Positions 61,840-64,000 of a stretch of 64,000 bases of DNA are shown here, piece after piece. The translations under genes and the position numbers were made by a program. The notes beneath the pieces were generated by a model, which saw nothing but the letters and a program-made list of their open reading frames with translations, searched no databases and was not told the DNA's origin. Source of the DNA: Pseudomonas putida (GTDB lineage Bacteria; Pseudomonadota; Gammaproteobacteria; Pseudomonadales; Pseudomonadaceae); assembly GCF_030159595.1 (NCBI RefSeq), contig NZ_BSKJ01000004.1:349747-413746 (forward strand). Direction: 5' to 3'. Position 1 is the first letter of the stretch. Every line of letters starts with the position of its first letter.

Positions 61840-62829
61840 TCAGGCGGCGTTCTTGTTCTGTTGCTTGCGCGCGTAGGCCACGGCGGCCTCGCGAACCCAG
61901 GCGCCGTCCTCGATGGCCTTGCGCCGGGTGGCGACACGTTCCTGGTTGCACGGGCCATTGCCCTTGATCACTTCGTAGAACTCGTCCCACTGGATTTCGC
62001 CGAAGTCGTAGTGACCGCGCTCGGCGTTCCACTTCAGCTCTGGGTCGGGGGCGGTACAACCGAGCAGCTCCAGTTGCGGCACGGTCTGGTCAATGAAGCG
62101 CTGGCGCAGTTCGTCGTTGGTCTGGCGCTTGATCTTCCAGGCCATGGACTGAGCGCTGTTGGGAGAGTGTTCGTCGCTGGGGCCGAACATCATCAGCGAT
62201 GGCCACCACAGGCGATTGATGGCGTCCTGCACCATGTCGCGCTGGGCCTGGGTACCGTGGCGCATCATGGTCAGGAGGATTTCGTAGCCCTGGCGCTGGT
62301 GGAAGCTCTCTTCCTTGCAGATACGGATCATCGCCCGGGAGTAGGGGCCGTAGGAGGTACGTTGCAGCACCACCTGGTTGACGATGGCGGCGCCATCCAC
62401 CAGCCAGCCCACTGCGCCCATGTCGGCCCAGCTGAGGGTGGGGTAGTTGAAGATGCTCGAGTACTTGGCCTTGCCGCTGTGCAGCTTGGCGATTTCTTCG
62501 TCGCGGTCGGCACCCAGGGTCTCCATGGCGCTGTACAGGTACAGGCCGTGGCCGGCTTCGTCCTGGATCTTGGCCATCAGTTGCAGCTTGCGCTTGAGGC
62601 TGGGGGCGCGGGTGACCCAGTTGCCTTCGGGCAGCATGCCGACGATTTCCGAGTGGGCGTGCTGGGAGATCTGCCGGATCAACGTCTGGCGGTAGGCCTC
62701 GGGCATCCAGTTCTTGGCTTCGATCTTGATTTCTGCGTCGACCTTTTCCTGGAAGTTGCGTTCCTCGGGGGACATTTCTTCCAGCGATTTGACGCGCTTG
62801 ACTCCGGTTTCCACGAGCTGTGCATACAT
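61840..62829 (-). CDS. paaA: Phenylacetyl-CoA epoxidase catalytic subunit PaaA
   Basis: Di-iron oxygenase of 329 residues that forms the 1,2-epoxide of phenylacetyl-CoA. Ferritin-like di-iron residues are visible in [12 protein letters not shown] (Glu, His) and [13 protein letters not shown] (Glu, His). The ATG at 62829 follows CAGGAG. It is the first gene of paaABCDE; upstream lies a sigma-70-type promoter with repeated TGTATCG sites. Confidence 0.95.
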   Translation of the reverse strand: MYAQLVETGVKRVKSLEEMSPEERNFQEKVDAEIKIEAKNWMPEAYRQTLIRQISQHAHSEIVGMLPEGNWVTRAPSLKRKLQLMAKIQDEAGHGLYLYSAMETLGADRDEEIAKLHSGKAKYSSIFNYPTLSWADMGAVGWLVDGAAIVNQVVLQRTSYGPYSRAMIRICKEESFHQRQGYEILLTMMRHGTQAQRDMVQDAINRLWWPSLMMFGPSDEHSPNSAQSMAWKIKRQTNDELRQRFIDQTVPQLELLGCTAPDPELKWNAERGHYDFGEIQWDEFYEVIKGNGPCNQERVATRRKAIEDGAWVREAAVAYARKQQNKNAA

Positions 62830-62859
62830 GTGCTGTGACTCCTGCTAAGGCATGAGTCA

Positions 62860-62924
62860 TTTGTAAGCGATACAAAACATAACGTCAAACAGTTTTATAT
62901 GTATCGAATGCGAATTATGTATCG
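62860..62924 (-). promoter_or_regulatory. paaA promoter with three TGTATCG operator units
   Basis: On the minus strand TTGACG (62883-62888) and TACAAA (62860-62865) are 17 bp apart and form a sigma-70-like promoter. The heptamer TGTATCG appears within the spacer on the minus strand (62868-62874) and twice upstream in the opposite orientation, as ATGTATCG at 62899-62906 and 62917-62924, 18 bp apart. A repressor such as PaaX (PhaN) is the expected ligand. Confidence 0.55.
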
Positions 62925-62930
62925 CTTTCG

Positions 62931-62985
62931 GGCCTCTTCGCGGGTAAACCTGCTCCCACAGGGATCGCGCGCACCTGTGAGAGCG
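62931..62985. repeat. REP-type repeat between paaK and paaA
   Basis: GGCCTCTTCGCGGGTAAACCTGCTCCCACAG followed by a partial facing arm (CACCTGTGAGAG). It lies between the terminator after the ligase gene and the paaA promoter. Confidence 0.62.
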
Positions 62986-63003
62986 AAAAAAACGCAAAAA
63001 AAA

Positions 63004-63023
63004 GCCCCGGACCAAGCCGGGGC
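63004..63023 (-). terminator. Intrinsic terminator after the phenylacetate-CoA ligase gene
   Basis: GCCCCGG and CCGGGGC form a 7-bp stem with a 6-nt loop. On the minus strand the hairpin is followed by a run of eight T. It lies just after the ligase stop, so paaK is a transcription unit separate from paaABCDE. Confidence 0.85.
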
Positions 63024-63043
63024 CGAAAAGGCAGCCGAATGAA

Positions 63044-64000
<957 letters not shown>

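Overview
This window looks like a chromosome segment of a Pseudomonas putida-group bacterium. The support is: high GC with strong third-position bias; a benzoate (ben) cluster with a BenR/XylS-type regulator; a complete phenylacetate (paa/pha) cluster with an OprD-type porin and an ActP-type permease; several copies of the P. putida-style REP palindrome (CTTCGCGGG..CCCGCGAAG type); and Pseudomonas-specific small proteins. I see no rRNA, tRNA, CRISPR array, insertion sequence or prophage.

Layout. 1-7.5 kb: a PhyH-type dioxygenase (5' end outside the window), lipid A deacylase PagL, a Fur-controlled TonB siderophore receptor, a tandem universal stress protein, an inositol-phosphatase family enzyme, a lipoprotein and a LysR regulator. 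7.9-12.3 kb: a ProVWX-type quaternary-amine ABC transporter followed by a GlxA-type AraC regulator. 12.5-22.1 kb: benR, an orphan Rhs-tip gene, then benABCD-K-E-F. There is no catechol dioxygenase gene between benK and benE. 22.2-28.6 kb: a membrane hydrolase, LysR, a flavin-dependent monooxygenase, an old-yellow-enzyme reductase, an aldo/keto reductase and a second orphan Rhs-tip gene. 28.6-35.4 kb: an MFS organic-anion transporter, CdaR, glycerate kinase, LysR, an SMP-30 lactonase and a lone tyrosine recombinase. 35.5-41.7 kb: a GGDEF/EAL protein, a SCO-cytochrome c fusion and a 1131-residue multicopper oxidase. 41.9-44.7 kb: a TPP riboswitch ahead of two tenA genes (one without, one with the active-site Cys) and a cytosine deaminase-like gene. 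44.8-53.7 kb: an AT-richer pair (unknown 504-aa protein and divergent KfrA-like protein), GNAT, MgtC/SapB, an orphan crtZ, a BASS transporter, DyP peroxidase, a KGG stress protein, a nucleosidase-like protein, a ClpP-like protein and a small Pseudomonas protein. 53.8-64 kb: the phenylacetate cluster on the minus strand, paaK(partial)-paaABCDE-DUF485-permease-porin-paaZ.

How the parts work together. The ben genes take up benzoate (BenF, BenK, BenE) and convert it to catechol (BenABC, BenD). BenR probably acts through a tandem TGCA-N6-GGATA operator that overlaps the last codons of the orphan Rhs gene. The paa genes activate phenylacetate to its CoA thioester (PaaK), epoxidise it (PaaABCDE) and open the ring (PaaZ). 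A/C-rich AAYAAYAA-type motifs at benR, benA, benK, the DUF485-permease leader and the porin start suggest Hfq/Crc catabolite repression of both routes. The most unusual signals are: two orphan Rhs-tip genes sharing a 20-nt upstream palindromic element; the BenR-operator/Rhs overlap; the riboswitch operon with both TenA subtypes; the multicopper oxidase/SCO-cytochrome pair; and the KfrA-like gene with a palindromic operator next to an unknown Ig-like protein.
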